In this document: positions 18,099 through 27,430 of the stretch, piece by piece
How positions within the stretch are numbered: position 1 is the first letter of the stretch
How the letters are laid out: each line of letters starts with the position of its first letter
NCBI RefSeq assembly: GCF_014642675.1
Contig: NZ_BMIS01000003.1
Span: forward strand, 1 to 64,000
DNA length: 64,000 nt
Source: Nesterenkonia cremea
Lineage (GTDB): Bacteria > Actinomycetota > Actinomycetes > Actinomycetales > Micrococcaceae
Direction of reading: 5' to 3'
Notes under the pieces: generated by a model
Databases searched by the model: none
Seen by the model: the letters and a program-made list of their open reading frames with translations, nothing else
Told to the model about the DNA's origin: nothing
Translations under genes and position numbers: made by a program

Positions 18099-18425
18099 TC
18101 ATCGGGTATCCATCTCTCTGATCCCGCTTTCATCTCGAACCGTTCGGCACGTCTCTCCCTCAACGGGAGATCCGTGTCCGCTGACAGTGCTGAGCTCCTC
18201 GAAGCTGAGGTGCCCGACGTCGACCTGACCTCGGAAGGCCCGGTTGAAGGCCCTCTTGGAGATCGCTGCCTCGAAGCAGCTGCGCCGCGGGTGGAGCCAG
18301 GCGCCGCGGCCGGGCTTCCGGCGTGCGGCGTCAAGAACCACCTGCGAACCCTCCAGGGCCAGCCTCAGGACGTCCTCCTGCTCACAGCGACGGCGGCAGC
18401 CGACGCATGTGCGCACAGGAACCAT
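18099..18425 (-). CDS. ylxR: YlxR family RNA-binding protein
   Basis: The protein has 108 residues. The YlxR (DUF448) fold is seen in RTCVGCRRR near the start, followed by DVLRLAL and the conserved GRGAWLHPRRSCFE. It is encoded between nusA and infB as in most Gram-positives. The C-terminal 30 residues after the domain are variable and hydrophilic. YlxR proteins have been linked to transcription control or RNase P in other bacteria; the role here is not shown. Confidence 0.93.
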   Translation of the reverse strand: MVPVRTCVGCRRRCEQEDVLRLALEGSQVVLDAARRKPGRGAWLHPRRSCFEAAISKRAFNRAFRGQVDVGHLSFEELSTVSGHGSPVEGETCRTVRDESGIREMDTR

Positions 18426-18453
18426 GACAGTCTACTCCTTCTGACCGGGGCCG

Positions 18454-19446
18454 TCACTCCGAGACCACGGGCGCGCCGTCCGAGGCGGCGTCGGAGAGGA
18501 TGTCGATCCGCCAACCGGTCAGCTTGGCGGCCAGACGGGCGTTCTGCCCCTCCTTACCGATGGCCAGCGAGAGCTGGTAGTCCGGCACGACCACACGAGC
18601 CGAGCGGGCGTTCTCATCCAGGATCTCCACGCTGGAGACCTTGGAGGGCGAGAGCGCGTGGGCGATGAACTCCGCCGGGTCGTCACTGTGGTCGATGATG
18701 TCGATCTTCTCATCGTTCAGCTCGGTCATCACCGCACGCACACGCGAGCCCATGGAGCCGATGCAGGCGCCCTTGGCATTGATTCCGGCCTGGTGAGCCT
18801 TGACCGCGATCTTGGTGCGGTGCCCGGCCTCACGAGCGATGGAGGTGATCTCCACCGTGCCGTCGGCGATCTCCGGGACCTCGTGCTCGAAGAGCTTCTT
18901 CACCAGGCCCGGGTGGGAACGGGACAGGGTGATGGAGGGACCCTTCATGCCGCGGTGGACGTCCACCACATAGGCGCGCAGGCGGGCGCCGTGGGCGTAC
19001 TCCTCCCCGGGAACGTGCTCCTGCGGGGGCAGCACAGCCTCAACGGTGCCCAGGTCCACCTGGATCATGTTGGGGTTGCGGCCCTGCTGGATGAGCCCGG
19101 AGACCAGTTCACCCTCGCGGCCGCGGAACTCACCGAGGACCTGGTCGTCCTCGGCGTCGCGGATGCGCTGCATGATGACCTGACGCGCCGTGGAGGCGGC
19201 CACACGGCCGAAGTTCTTGGGGGTGTCGTCGAACTCGCCGAGCACGGTCCCGTCCTCATCGAACTCCTTGGCCCAGATGGCCACGTGACCGCTGGACTGG
19301 TCGATCTCGGCACGGGCGTGCTGCAGGGCTCCGGGCGTCTTGTGATAGGCGAGGACGAGTGCCTGTTCGATGGCCGGCATCAGCCTTTCGAGAGGAATGT
19401 CACGTTCATTGACGAGCATCCGCAGGGCGCTCATATCGATATCCAC
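18454..19446 (-). CDS. nusA: Transcription termination/antitermination factor NusA
   Basis: The protein has 330 residues, the short actinobacterial form without C-terminal acidic repeats. The N-terminal RNA-polymerase-binding domain is followed by an S1 domain (about 110-180) and two KH domains; KH signatures include [14 protein letters not shown] and [25 protein letters not shown] start at 19446 lies 5 nt after GGAGG. It is in the rimP-nusA-ylxR-infB operon. Confidence 0.97.
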   Translation of the reverse strand: MDIDMSALRMLVNERDIPLERLMPAIEQALVLAYHKTPGALQHARAEIDQSSGHVAIWAKEFDEDGTVLGEFDDTPKNFGRVAASTARQVIMQRIRDAEDDQVLGEFRGREGELVSGLIQQGRNPNMIQVDLGTVEAVLPPQEHVPGEEYAHGARLRAYVVDVHRGMKGPSITLSRSHPGLVKKLFEHEVPEIADGTVEITSIAREAGHRTKIAVKAHQAGINAKGACIGSMGSRVRAVMTELNDEKIDIIDHSDDPAEFIAHALSPSKVSSVEILDENARSARVVVPDYQLSLAIGKEGQNARLAAKLTGWRIDILSDAASDGAPVVSE

Positions 19447-19500
19447 TTGTGCCTCCGGTTCATACAGCAGCGTTGCGCACGATCAGCGAGCCGTCTGGGC

Positions 19501-20067
19501 TCAGTCGTCTTCCGTGTGTGAAAACTCTACCTGCACACGGGCAGTGGTGATGGAGGTCAGGTCCAGCTCCACCGGATCCTTGTACTTCACCGGCATGCCC
19601 TTCTTGGGTGCGGGCTTCTGCTCAGAGACGGTGATGCTCTGCTCCGAGGCACCCTCCAGACGGGCCACCAGCTGCCGGCCGTCTGCAGTGGTGATCTCAA
19701 GGAGACGGCCCACATTGCGGCGGAAATGACGCGGCAGGGTCAGCGGACGGGTGGCTCCGGGGGTGGAGACCTCCAGGTCGTACTCCGGGACGTCCTTCAG
19801 CGTGGCCCCGGCCTCGCCGTCGAGGATCTCGGAGACCTCCTCGGAGAGCTCGGCCAGAGTGTCCAGGTCCACCTGCTCGGAGCCCTCGGCGTAGTCCACC
19901 ACCACGCGCAGGGCGGTGCGATGGCCGGCGGGTCTGAGCTCCAGCTCCTCCAGGAAGAGTCCCAGACGGTTCACCGCCGGCTCCACCAGCTCGGCCAGCT
20001 CTGCGGAACGGGCATCGGGAAAGCGGCGGTCATCAGCGGGGCGGGGTGATGCAGACATGACACCCAT
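19501..20067 (-). CDS. rimP: Ribosome maturation factor RimP
   Basis: The protein has 188 residues. It acts in 30S maturation. Family features include LVEPAVNRLGLFLEELEL, the VDYAEG.EQVDLDTLAELSEEVSEILD segment and YDLEVSTPGATRPLTLPRHFRRNVGRLLEI. The start is uncertain between ATG 20067 (with CGGGG 5 nt upstream) and ATG 20058. It is the first gene of the nusA operon and diverges from proS across about 40 bp. Confidence 0.95.
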   Translation of the reverse strand: MGVMSASPRPADDRRFPDARSAELAELVEPAVNRLGLFLEELELRPAGHRTALRVVVDYAEGSEQVDLDTLAELSEEVSEILDGEAGATLKDVPEYDLEVSTPGATRPLTLPRHFRRNVGRLLEITTADGRQLVARLEGASEQSITVSEQKPAPKKGMPVKYKDPVELDLTSITTARVQVEFSHTEDD

Positions 20068-20105
20068 TGTGCCCCGTTAGACTGTGGTGGCAGTAATCAT
20101 CCGTG

Positions 20106-21959
20106 ATGGAAACGAGACTCACCGTGCCGATTCGCCTATCCCAGCTCTTCCTGCGCACTCTGCGCGACAACCCCGCCGACGCCGAGGTCGCCAGCCACCA
20201 GCTGCTGGTCCGCGCCGGCTACATCCGCCGCTCAGCCCCAGGCATCTACTCCTGGCTGCCGCTGGGCCTGAAGGTGCTGGCCAAGGTGGAGCAGATCGTC
20301 CGCGAAGAGATGGAGGCCATCGGCGCCCAGGAGGTGCACTTCCCCGCACTGCTGCCCAAGGAGCCCTATGAGGCCACCGGGCGCTGGGAGGACTACGGGG
20401 ACAACATCTTCCGCGTGGCCGACCGCAGGATCCCCAAGGACGCGGCCGGCAAGCCCGAGGAGTTCAACTACCTGCTGGCTCCCACCCATGAGGAGGCCTT
20501 CACCCTGCTGGTGAAGGACCTCTACACCTCCTATAAGGATCTGCCGCTGAGCATCTACCAGATCCAGACCAAGTACCGGGATGAGGCCCGCCCCCGGGCC
20601 GGACTGCTGCGCGGCCGCGAGTTCATCATGAAGGACTCCTACTCCTTCTGCCTCTCCGAGGAGGACCAGCAGGCCGCCTACGGCGCCCACCGCGAGGCCT
20701 ACATCCGCATCTTCGAGCGCATGGGCCTGCCGGTGGTCCCGGTCAACGCCGTCTCCGGCGCGATGGGCGGCTCCGCCTCCGAGGAGTTCCTCTTCCCCTG
20801 CGCCATCGGTGAGGACACCTTTGTGGAGTCCGACGGCGGCTACCGCGCCAACGTGGAGGCCGTCACCACTCCGGCACCCGAGCCCATCGACTTCAGCGGT
20901 CTGCCCGCCGCGGCGGTCCACCCCACTCCGGGCACCGACACCATCGAGACCCTGGTCGACGCCGCCAACCAGAACCACCCGCGCGAGGACCGTCCGTGGA
21001 ACGCTGCGGACACGCTGAAGAACGTGGTGGTCGCCGTCGTGATGCCCGATGGTGAGCGCCGTGTGGCCGTCATCGGCGTCCCCGGTGACCGCGATGTCGA
21101 CCTGAAGCGCGTGGAGGCGTCCATCGGTGATCACCTGGGTGCCGCCGGCGAGGTGGCCGTGGAAGCCGCTGTGGAGGCCGACCTCAGGAAGAACCCCGGC
21201 CTGGTGCGCGGCTACATCGGCCCCGGCCTGTCGCTGGAGGCGCCTGTGCTGGGCGAGGAGGGCACCACCGGCCTGACCTACCTGGTGGACCCGCGCGTGG
21301 TCTCCGGCAGCAGCTGGATCACCGGCGCCAACGAGCATGACAAGCACGTCTTCGGGCTGGTGGCCGGGCGCGACTTCGGCTGGGACGGCGTGATCGAGGC
21401 CGTGGCAGTGCGCGACGGCGATCCCTCCCCCGACGGCTCCGGCCCGCTGCACACCCGCCGCGGCATCGAGCTGGGCCACATCTTCCACCTCGGAAAGAAG
21501 TACGCCGAGGCGCTGGACCTGAAGGTCCTGGACGAGAACGGCAAGCTCAGCACGGTGACCATGGGGTCCTATGGCCTGGGCGTGACCCGCGTGCTGGCCG
21601 CCATCGCCGAGGACAACAACGATGACCGCGGCCTGATCTGGCCCGGCACCGTGGCTCCGGCCGATGTGCACCTGGTGGCCACCGGCAAGGGCGAGGAGAT
21701 CTACGAGGCAGCCGGGACGCTGGCCGCAGACCTCGAGGCCCAGGGCCTGACCGTGATCTACGACGACCGTCCCAAGGTCTCCCCCGGCGTGAAGTTCGGC
21801 GATGCCGAGCTGGTGGGCGTGCCGACCATCGTGGTGGTGGGCCGAGGCCTCAAGGACGGCAAGGTGGAGGTCAAGGACCGCCGCTCGGGCGAAGCCCAGG
21901 AGGTTGCTCTGGATGCCGCCGTCTCCACTGTGGTGGAACGTGCGGCGAGCCTGAAGTGA
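20106..21959 (+). CDS. proS: Prolyl-tRNA synthetase
   Basis: The protein has about 617 residues, the bacterial-type ProRS. Class II motifs are visible: [22 protein letters not shown] (motif 1 region), [25 protein letters not shown] (motif 2) and GSYGLGVTR (motif 3). The insertion domain between motifs 2 and 3 (YbaK/INS type) is present. The start is uncertain: GTG 20103, ATG 20106, or GTG 20133, which would give [15 protein letters not shown], closer to the usual N-terminus. The stop overlaps the following permease start by 4 bp. Confidence 0.97.
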   Translation: METRLTVPIRLSQLFLRTLRDNPADAEVASHQLLVRAGYIRRSAPGIYSWLPLGLKVLAKVEQIVREEMEAIGAQEVHFPALLPKEPYEATGRWEDYGDNIFRVADRRIPKDAAGKPEEFNYLLAPTHEEAFTLLVKDLYTSYKDLPLSIYQIQTKYRDEARPRAGLLRGREFIMKDSYSFCLSEEDQQAAYGAHREAYIRIFERMGLPVVPVNAVSGAMGGSASEEFLFPCAIGEDTFVESDGGYRANVEAVTTPAPEPIDFSGLPAAAVHPTPGTDTIETLVDAANQNHPREDRPWNAADTLKNVVVAVVMPDGERRVAVIGVPGDRDVDLKRVEASIGDHLGAAGEVAVEAAVEADLRKNPGLVRGYIGPGLSLEAPVLGEEGTTGLTYLVDPRVVSGSSWITGANEHDKHVFGLVAGRDFGWDGVIEAVAVRDGDPSPDGSGPLHTRRGIELGHIFHLGKKYAEALDLKVLDENGKLSTVTMGSYGLGVTRVLAAIAEDNNDDRGLIWPGTVAPADVHLVATGKGEEIYEAAGTLAADLEAQGLTVIYDDRPKVSPGVKFGDAELVGVPTIVVVGRGLKDGKVEVKDRRSGEAQEVALDAAVSTVVERAASLK

Positions 21960-22747
21960 TCGCCGGGGAGGACATCACATGGGTGGTGATCCTCCTTCTG
22001 GTCCTCGCAGGCTTCGCGGCCGGATGGGTGGACGCCGTCGTCGGCGGCGGAGGCCTGCTGCAGCTGCCCGTGCTGCTGATGGTGCCCGGGATCAGCCCGG
22101 TCCAGGCGCTGGCCACCAATAAGCTCGGCAGCGTCTTCGGCACCACCGTCTCCGCGATCACCTACGTCCGGCGGGTCAGACCGTCGATGGGCACAGCCCT
22201 GCCCATGGCCTTCGCCGCGCTGCTGGCCAGCTACGGCGGGGCGGTGGTGGCAGCCTGGCTGCCCGAGCGGGTGATCCTGCCGCTGATCCTGGCCGCGCTG
22301 CTCGGCGTCGGGATCTTCGCCGCGCTGAAGCCGAGTGTGGGGCAGCTGGAGAAGCTGCGGCATATGGGCTTCGGGCACCTGGCCCGGGCCGTGGTGATCG
22401 GGGCGATCATCGGCTTCTACGACGGCGTGCTGGGCCCGGGAACCGGCACCTTTCTGATCATCGCCCTGGTGATGGTGCTGGGCTACAGCTTCCTGAACTC
22501 CTCTGCCCAGGCGAAGGTGGTCAACATGGCCACCAACCTGGGTGCGCTGCTGTACTTCGCACCCGCCGGCCACGTGCTGGTGTGGCTGGGCCTGATGCTC
22601 GGCGCGGCCAATATGGCCGGCGGGTACGTGGGCGCCCGGATGGCGATCTCCAAGGGCTCCCAGTTCATCCGCGTGGTGTTCCTGGTGGTGGTCTTCGTTC
22701 TGATCCTCAAGCTGGGCTACGACGTGGCCGTGGACCTCTTCGCCTGA
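21956..22747 (+). CDS. TauE/SafE family permease
   Basis: The protein has 263 residues with about seven to eight hydrophobic segments and the family glycine-rich turns ([21 protein letters not shown] near the N-terminus and [20 protein letters not shown] in the second half). The family exports sulfite, sulfoacetate or similar organosulfur anions; the substrate here is unknown. The GTG start overlaps the proS stop (GTGA), so it is translated from the same message. Confidence 0.9.
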   Translation: MIAGEDITWVVILLLVLAGFAAGWVDAVVGGGGLLQLPVLLMVPGISPVQALATNKLGSVFGTTVSAITYVRRVRPSMGTALPMAFAALLASYGGAVVAAWLPERVILPLILAALLGVGIFAALKPSVGQLEKLRHMGFGHLARAVVIGAIIGFYDGVLGPGTGTFLIIALVMVLGYSFLNSSAQAKVVNMATNLGALLYFAPAGHVLVWLGLMLGAANMAGGYVGARMAISKGSQFIRVVFLVVVFVLILKLGYDVAVDLFA

Positions 22748-22781
22748 CCGGTTTCGCCGTCCCTCCCCGCCGTCCCTCCTC

Positions 22782-22863
22782 ACCCTCGTTTTACCAAGGC
22801 ATTTCCGGTTTACCTACCCATATACGTTGGGGTTATCTGAAAAGTGCTTGGTAAAACGAGGGT
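22782..22863. repeat. 82-bp repeat with 17-bp perfect inverted ends, left copy
   Basis: The ends are ACCCTCGTTTTACCAAG (22782-22798) and its exact reverse complement (22847-22863) around a 48-bp centre. A second copy at 24099-24180 matches at about 75 of 82 positions, including the last 35 without a mismatch. It could fold as a long hairpin on either strand. It lies 34 bp after the permease stop and upstream of the nuclease-like gene. Confidence 0.95.
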
Positions 22864-22943
22864 CGCGGAGGGCGTGGCCGAGGTTATCCACAGGAGGACG
22901 CATTGCCTCAGCGGGATCTGCACAGATCGGCAAGGGTGGATCT

Positions 22944-24071
22944 ATGCCTTCACCACATCCGAAAGCCACGCTCCTGGTCGCACGGCCCGACGACGGCGGT
23001 TCGGCCAGTCCGCATGCACTCAGCGCGCGCGTGGACGCTGGAGAACTGCTGCGCATCCGTCCAGGGGTCTACCTGGAGCCCCTTGCTTGGATTCGCTCGC
23101 CTCCTTGGGAGCGGCCGCTCATCGCTGCCGCCGCCCAAGCCTTGGCAAGGCCGGAGACGATCTTCTGCCGCGAGACCGCGCTCAGCCTTCACGGCGTGAG
23201 CCTGTTGCATCCGGAAGACTTCGTGCACATCAGAGTCTCGTCCAACGCCAGCGCCGGACGCCGTGCACCACGGGCCATGACCGGCCGCACCTCCATGCGG
23301 CGGCTGCAGCAGCTATGCCACCTGCCCGACGGGACCACCCTCAACGCGGAACGCGCTCTGAGGAACGTCCCGACGCGCGCCTTTCAGTTTCCGCAGCGAT
23401 ATCGTGTCTCGCTCAAGAAGGGACTGGACCCTTCTGCGTCGCGGAATTACCGGGCCGCGCTGGTCGACGTCGAGCTTCCCGAGCTGCAGGAGGTCAGCGT
23501 CCCTGGACTTCGGCTGCGCGCCGAACCCGTGGAGCTGGCTACCATGGACACGGTGCACCGGCTCAGCTTCCCCTCCGCAATCAGTGTGCTGGACGGGTTG
23601 CGAGGAGGAAGGCACCGTGCGGGGACCGAGCTGGTCGAAGTCGGGTTGCTCGCCTGGGGCGAGGCTCTTCCCTCCCGACGAGCGCGGCTCCGCACCGACG
23701 TGGCCTGGAAGTTCTCTGATGGGCGATCGGCCAATCCGGGTGAGTCCTGGTCGCGCGTCCTCATTCATGATCTGGGCTTCGAGCCCCCAGACCTGCAGGT
23801 CAAACTGATCACGCCCGATGGCGCACTGTACTCAGATTTCGGGTGGGAGGCGGCCGGCGTCGTCGGGGAGTTCGACGGCAACCAGAAGTACCTGCAGGCC
23901 GAGCAGTACGGTCTGAGCCCCCAGCAGGCCGTGCTGCACGAGAAACGCCGGGAAGATGGCATCCGGCGGCTGGGCTACGACGTAGCCCGCTGGAACTGGC
24001 AGACCCTGCAGAACCCGTGGCAGCTGGAGTCGATCCTTCGTGAGAAGGGCGTCCCGCGCCGCGGGCTCTGA
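22944..24071 (+). CDS. AbiEi-like / DUF559-type putative nuclease
   Basis: The protein has 375 residues, starting at ATG 22944 with AAGGG 8 nt upstream; an earlier in-frame start at 22827 lies inside the repeat and is unlikely. The N-terminal part (VDAGELLRIRPGVYL, then RETALSLHGV) resembles the winged-helix start of type IV antitoxin AbiEi-like proteins. The C-terminal part (DFGW at about 298, GEFDGNQKY at 308-316, and EKRREDGIRRLGYDVARWNW) resembles the D...E-x-D...K core of Vsr/DUF559-type PD-(D/E)XK nucleases. The gene is bracketed by two 82-bp repeats. Similar stand-alone genes are common in actinobacteria with no proven role. No partner toxin gene is next to it. Confidence 0.7.
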   Translation: MPSPHPKATLLVARPDDGGSASPHALSARVDAGELLRIRPGVYLEPLAWIRSPPWERPLIAAAAQALARPETIFCRETALSLHGVSLLHPEDFVHIRVSSNASAGRRAPRAMTGRTSMRRLQQLCHLPDGTTLNAERALRNVPTRAFQFPQRYRVSLKKGLDPSASRNYRAALVDVELPELQEVSVPGLRLRAEPVELATMDTVHRLSFPSAISVLDGLRGGRHRAGTELVEVGLLAWGEALPSRRARLRTDVAWKFSDGRSANPGESWSRVLIHDLGFEPPDLQVKLITPDGALYSDFGWEAAGVVGEFDGNQKYLQAEQYGLSPQQAVLHEKRREDGIRRLGYDVARWNWQTLQNPWQLESILREKGVPRRGL

Positions 24072-24098
24072 CCGGCCCCATCGCTTCACCCGAGCCTC

Positions 24099-24180
24099 AC
24101 CCTCGTTTTACCAAGGAGTTTTCGGTTTACCCACCCGTATACGCAGGGGTTATCTGAAAAGTGCTTGGTAAAACGAGGGT
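24099..24180. repeat. 82-bp repeat with 17-bp perfect inverted ends, right copy
   Basis: This has the same 17-bp inverted ends (24099-24115 and 24164-24180) and the same 48-bp spacing as the copy at 22782. It is in the same orientation as the left copy, so the two bracket the nuclease gene as direct repeats. Lying between converging genes, it may also act as a terminator. Confidence 0.95.
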
Positions 24181-24203
24181 GCTCGACCGCGTAGGCGGAG
24201 TGT

Positions 24204-25229
24204 TCAGAGGTCCTCGAGGATGGCGTGAGCCTGTTCCTCCAGCTCCTCGACGGCGACCTCGGACTCCTCCTCGTCCAGCTCTCCCCCGGCCGACGCCGCC
24301 AGCAGGACCACCTGGGAGCCGTGGCGCATCAGGACTGCCACGCTCTGCTCGGTGGAGTCCTCGCCCTCCACTTCGCGATAGATGCCCAAAGCCTCCTCGG
24401 CCTCCGACTCCACCGCCACGGACTCCACGGAGGTGGAGGTCTCGGCCTCGGGCTCGTCATCCTCGCCGATGCCGCCGCGGGTCACCGTGTAGGAGCCGCA
24501 GTTCTCCAGGCCGCTGTCCTCGCCGGCCAAGTAGGCCTCGGAGGCGCGGGAGTCCTGGAAGGAGTAGATCGTGGCCTGACGTTCGGAGGGCAGGTCCACC
24601 TCGACCGGCTCGTCCTCCTCGTCATCCTCCCCCTCGTCCTCGCCGTCCTGCTGCGGCGCGTCATCCTGGGCGGCCTCGTCCTGGCCGGCGTCCTGCTCGC
24701 TCTCGTTCTCCAGCGGGAGTGTGACCGACGTGGAGCTGAAGCCGCCACCGGAGGCCGCGGTGTCGCCGCCCTCGTCCTGGGACCCCTCATCAGCCTGATC
24801 CTCAGAGTCACTCTCAGAGCCCTCGCCGGAATCCTCTCCCCCGCCGCTGTCGGCGTGGGCGATGAGCGCACCCTCCGGCACGGGTGAGGCTGACTGCATC
24901 ACGTACTGCTTGCAGTCGGTGGGGTCCACGGCGAGCTTCTGCAGCTCGGTCTCGATGTCGCGCAGGTTGGGGTAATAATCGTCGGTGTCGCTGAGCCCGG
25001 CGCCGTCGAAGTGATCCTCCAGGATCTCGCGCATCTCCTCGTGGGAGAGCTGGTTTCCCCGCGGATCCGGGGCTTCGAGCTCATCGAAGCCCTCGTCGTC
25101 GAAGTCCCCGGCCTCGCCGGACCCCTGCTCCTGGGGCACCTCATCCTCACAGGCGGTCAGGGCGAGCAGCCCGGTCAGCGCCAGGACGGAGACGGTGCGA
25201 ACACGGCGGGGGGAAGAGTTCTGCGGCAT
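24204..25229 (-). CDS. Acidic secreted lipoprotein, unknown function
   Basis: The protein has 341 residues. A basic start (SSPRRVRTV) and hydrophobic stretch end in the lipobox LTAC at about residues 24-27, so it should be lipid-anchored outside the membrane. The mature part is very rich in Asp and Glu, with a long acidic Gly/Ser/Glu stretch in the middle (about 140-200). Two globular-looking parts flank this: residues about 50-120, and a C-terminal stretch with TIYSFQDSRASEAYLAG and VAVLMRHGSQVVLLAAS. I recognise no family. Acidic surface composition fits a salt-tolerant host. It follows the GNAT gene directly (stop and start within TAGTGATG). Confidence 0.75.
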   Translation of the reverse strand: MPQNSSPRRVRTVSVLALTGLLALTACEDEVPQEQGSGEAGDFDDEGFDELEAPDPRGNQLSHEEMREILEDHFDGAGLSDTDDYYPNLRDIETELQKLAVDPTDCKQYVMQSASPVPEGALIAHADSGGGEDSGEGSESDSEDQADEGSQDEGGDTAASGGGFSSTSVTLPLENESEQDAGQDEAAQDDAPQQDGEDEGEDDEEDEPVEVDLPSERQATIYSFQDSRASEAYLAGEDSGLENCGSYTVTRGGIGEDDEPEAETSTSVESVAVESEAEEALGIYREVEGEDSTEQSVAVLMRHGSQVVLLAASAGGELDEEESEVAVEELEEQAHAILEDL

Positions 25230-25231
25230 CA

Positions 25232-26089
25232 CTAGAACAGTATGGTGGCGAAGGTGCCCTCAGGCTGGAAGCCCACGCGCTGGTAGGCCCGAACGGCAGC
25301 TGTGTTGTATCCGTTGACGTAGAGGCTCACCACCGGAGCCAGCTTCAGCCCGTAGTCCACCACGGCGGACATCCCCGACGCCGCCAGCCCGAGTCCGCGG
25401 TGCTCAGGGTGGACCCAGACCCCCTGGACCTGGACCACCTCGCGGGTGACAGCCCCGAACTCTGCTTTGAAGATGATGATGTCGTCCTCGCCCACGGCGA
25501 TCAGCGAATAGCCGCCGGCGATGAGGCTGCGGATCCGCTGCTGATACTCCGAGGCACCCTGAGTATAGGGAGAGAATCCCAGCTCCTCGGTGAACATGGC
25601 CGCGCTGGCCTGCTCCACGGCGTCGAACTCCCCCAGCCGGGAGGGGCGGACCTCCGGCATAGGCTCGATGGCTGAGGGCACATCGATGGAGAGCAGCGGC
25701 TGATCGGCCCGGACCTCACGGACGTTGACCCAGCCGGCGGCGTCGTGGAGCTCCAGGACGGGCTCGGCGTCGCCGTAGACGGAGGAGACCCGACGCCGCA
25801 GGGCCCGCAGGGCGAGCCCATAGAGCTCGCCCTCGGCCGGGCCGGCGTGGACCGGTGTGATGTTGGAACCCACCCAGCAGGCTGAGGAGAGCTCCCCGGA
25901 CTGCTCGGGATGGTCGACGCCCAGGAGCATCGCCCCGATACGGCCTTTCCCCGGTGCGGCCGTTCCGCGGGCGCGCACCGCCGCCAGCACGGAGACGTGG
26001 TGGGCGGGGTCGCGCTCCAGCAGGCGCAGCAGCGCGGGGGTGTCGGTCGGCTCGAGGACGCGCACCGCACCGGAGGTGGCGCGGTGCAC
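25232..26089 (-). CDS. GNAT acetyltransferase with N-terminal DUF4081 domain
   Basis: The protein has about 285 residues, using a GTG start at 26089; longer versions would run into ispG coding sequence. The N-terminal half (RVLEPTDTPALLRLLERDP) fits DUF4081 and the C-terminal half is a GNAT fold with the acetyl-CoA loop VWVHPEHRGLGLA followed by VSLYVNGYNTAAVRAYQRVGFQ. A GNAT gene next to ispG is conserved in actinobacteria (compare Rv2867c next to gcpE in Mycobacterium tuberculosis). The start codon is the least certain point because no clear ribosome site precedes it. Confidence 0.87.
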   Translation of the reverse strand: MHRATSGAVRVLEPTDTPALLRLLERDPAHHVSVLAAVRARGTAAPGKGRIGAMLLGVDHPEQSGELSSACWVGSNITPVHAGPAEGELYGLALRALRRRVSSVYGDAEPVLELHDAAGWVNVREVRADQPLLSIDVPSAIEPMPEVRPSRLGEFDAVEQASAAMFTEELGFSPYTQGASEYQQRIRSLIAGGYSLIAVGEDDIIIFKAEFGAVTREVVQVQGVWVHPEHRGLGLAASGMSAVVDYGLKLAPVVSLYVNGYNTAAVRAYQRVGFQPEGTFATILF

Positions 26090-26105
26090 GCGAGTGGCGA
26101 CGGAG

Positions 26106-27278
26106 TCAGCTGACCGAGACCACAGGGGCGCCACCCGCAGCCTGAGCCTCTCCCTCGTCTCCGAGGTCCATCTCAGCGGCGAGGCGGTTGGCCTCGTCGA
26201 TGAGCGTCTCGACGATCTGATCCTCGGGCACGGTCTTGATGACCTCGCCCTTGACGAAGATCTGGCCCTTACCGTTGCCGGAGGCCACGCCCAGGTCGGC
26301 GTCGCGAGCCTCGCCAGGTCCGTTGACCACACAGCCCATGACGGCCACGCGCAGCGGGACCTCCATGCCTTCCAGCCCGGCGGTGACCTCGTCGGCCAGG
26401 GAGTAGACGTCCACCTGGGCGCGGCCGCAGGATGGGCAGGAGACGATCTCGAGCTTGCGCGGGCGCAGGTTCAGCGACTCCAGGATCTGGTTGCCCACCT
26501 TGACCTCCTCGGCCGGCGGGGCCGAGAGGGACACGCGGATGGTGTCTCCGATGCCCTGAGACAGCAGCGCGCCGAAGGCGGTGGAGGACTTGATGGTGCC
26601 CTGGAAGGCGGGGCCGGCCTCGGTCACGCCCAGGTGCAGCGGCCAGTCGCCGCGCTCGGCGAGCAGCTGGTAGGCCTGGGTCATGATCACCGGGTCCGAG
26701 TGCTTCACAGAGATCTTGAAGTCGTGGAAGTCATGCTCCTCGAAGAGGCTGGCCTCCCACACGGCGGACTCCATGAGCGCCTCCGGTGTGGCCTTACCAT
26801 GCTTGGCCATCAGACGCTTGTCCAGAGATCCGGCGTTCACGCCGATGCGCAGGGAGACGCCGGCATCCTTGGCGGCCTTGGAGATCTCACCAACTTTGTC
26901 ATCGAACTGACGGATGTTGCCGGGGTTCACACGGACCGCGCCGCAGCCGGCCTCGATGGCGGCGAAGACATACTTCGGCTGGAAGTGGATGTCCGCGATG
27001 ACCGGGATCTGCGACTTCTGCGCAATGATCGGCAGCGCCTGCGCGTCCTTATCCGTGGGGCAGGCCACGCGCACGATGTCACAGCCCGAGGCCGTCAGCT
27101 CAGCGATCTGCTGGAGCGTGCCGTTGATGTCATGGGTCTTGGTGGTGGTCATCGACTGGACAGAGATCGGGTGATCACTGCCGACTCCCACGTTGCCGAC
27201 CTGGAAGCTGCGGGTCTTCCGACGAGGCGCCAGAACCGGCGGCGGGGCCGAGGGCATGCCGAGGTTGATGGAGGTCAT
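26106..27278 (-). CDS. ispG: 4-hydroxy-3-methylbut-2-en-1-yl diphosphate synthase
   Basis: The protein has 390 residues from ATG 27278 ([20 protein letters not shown]). This iron-sulfur enzyme makes HMBPP in the MEP isoprenoid pathway. Visible features are [17 protein letters not shown] at the start of the TIM barrel and the C-terminal cluster ligands in [11 protein letters not shown] and [11 protein letters not shown]. An ATG at 27287 is an alternative start. In most actinobacteria rseP lies directly upstream; here a sugar-transport island separates them. Confidence 0.97.
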   Translation of the reverse strand: MTSINLGMPSAPPPVLAPRRKTRSFQVGNVGVGSDHPISVQSMTTTKTHDINGTLQQIAELTASGCDIVRVACPTDKDAQALPIIAQKSQIPVIADIHFQPKYVFAAIEAGCGAVRVNPGNIRQFDDKVGEISKAAKDAGVSLRIGVNAGSLDKRLMAKHGKATPEALMESAVWEASLFEEHDFHDFKISVKHSDPVIMTQAYQLLAERGDWPLHLGVTEAGPAFQGTIKSSTAFGALLSQGIGDTIRVSLSAPPAEEVKVGNQILESLNLRPRKLEIVSCPSCGRAQVDVYSLADEVTAGLEGMEVPLRVAVMGCVVNGPGEARDADLGVASGNGKGQIFVKGEVIKTVPEDQIVETLIDEANRLAAEMDLGDEGEAQAAGGAPVVSVS

Positions 27279-27395
27279 GCGTTCCATCGTACCGGCTCAA
27301 TTCAGCGCAGCGGATGAGTGAGCCCATGCGGACTGCCAGGGACACGCAGCCGGCCCCATGCCAGCCAATTCCACCGCCACCTCCATTCCTTTTTA

Positions 27396-27424
27396 TTGAC
27401 ATAGGAAATTATCTACGTGATGCT
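27396..27424 (+). promoter_or_regulatory. Candidate promoter giving a leaderless ROK message
   Basis: TTGACA (27396-27401) is followed after 17 bp by GATGCT (27419-27424), a partial -10. The expected start site falls on or next to ATG 27431. TTCCT and AGGAA around the -35 form a weak inverted repeat (27386-27407) that could be an operator. The surrounding bases are unusually AT-rich for this window. Confidence 0.45.
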
Positions 27425-27430
27425 GGTCAC

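Noticed and set aside
22884..22892. Perfect DnaA-box-like TTATCCACA
   Set aside because: Single copy, no AT-rich unwinding region, no dnaA/dnaN nearby, and far from an expected origin; probably chance.
22827..22943. Upstream in-frame start of the nuclease-like gene inside the 82-bp repeat
   Set aside because: No ribosome site, and residues encoded there do not resemble the family; the start at 22944 is preferred.
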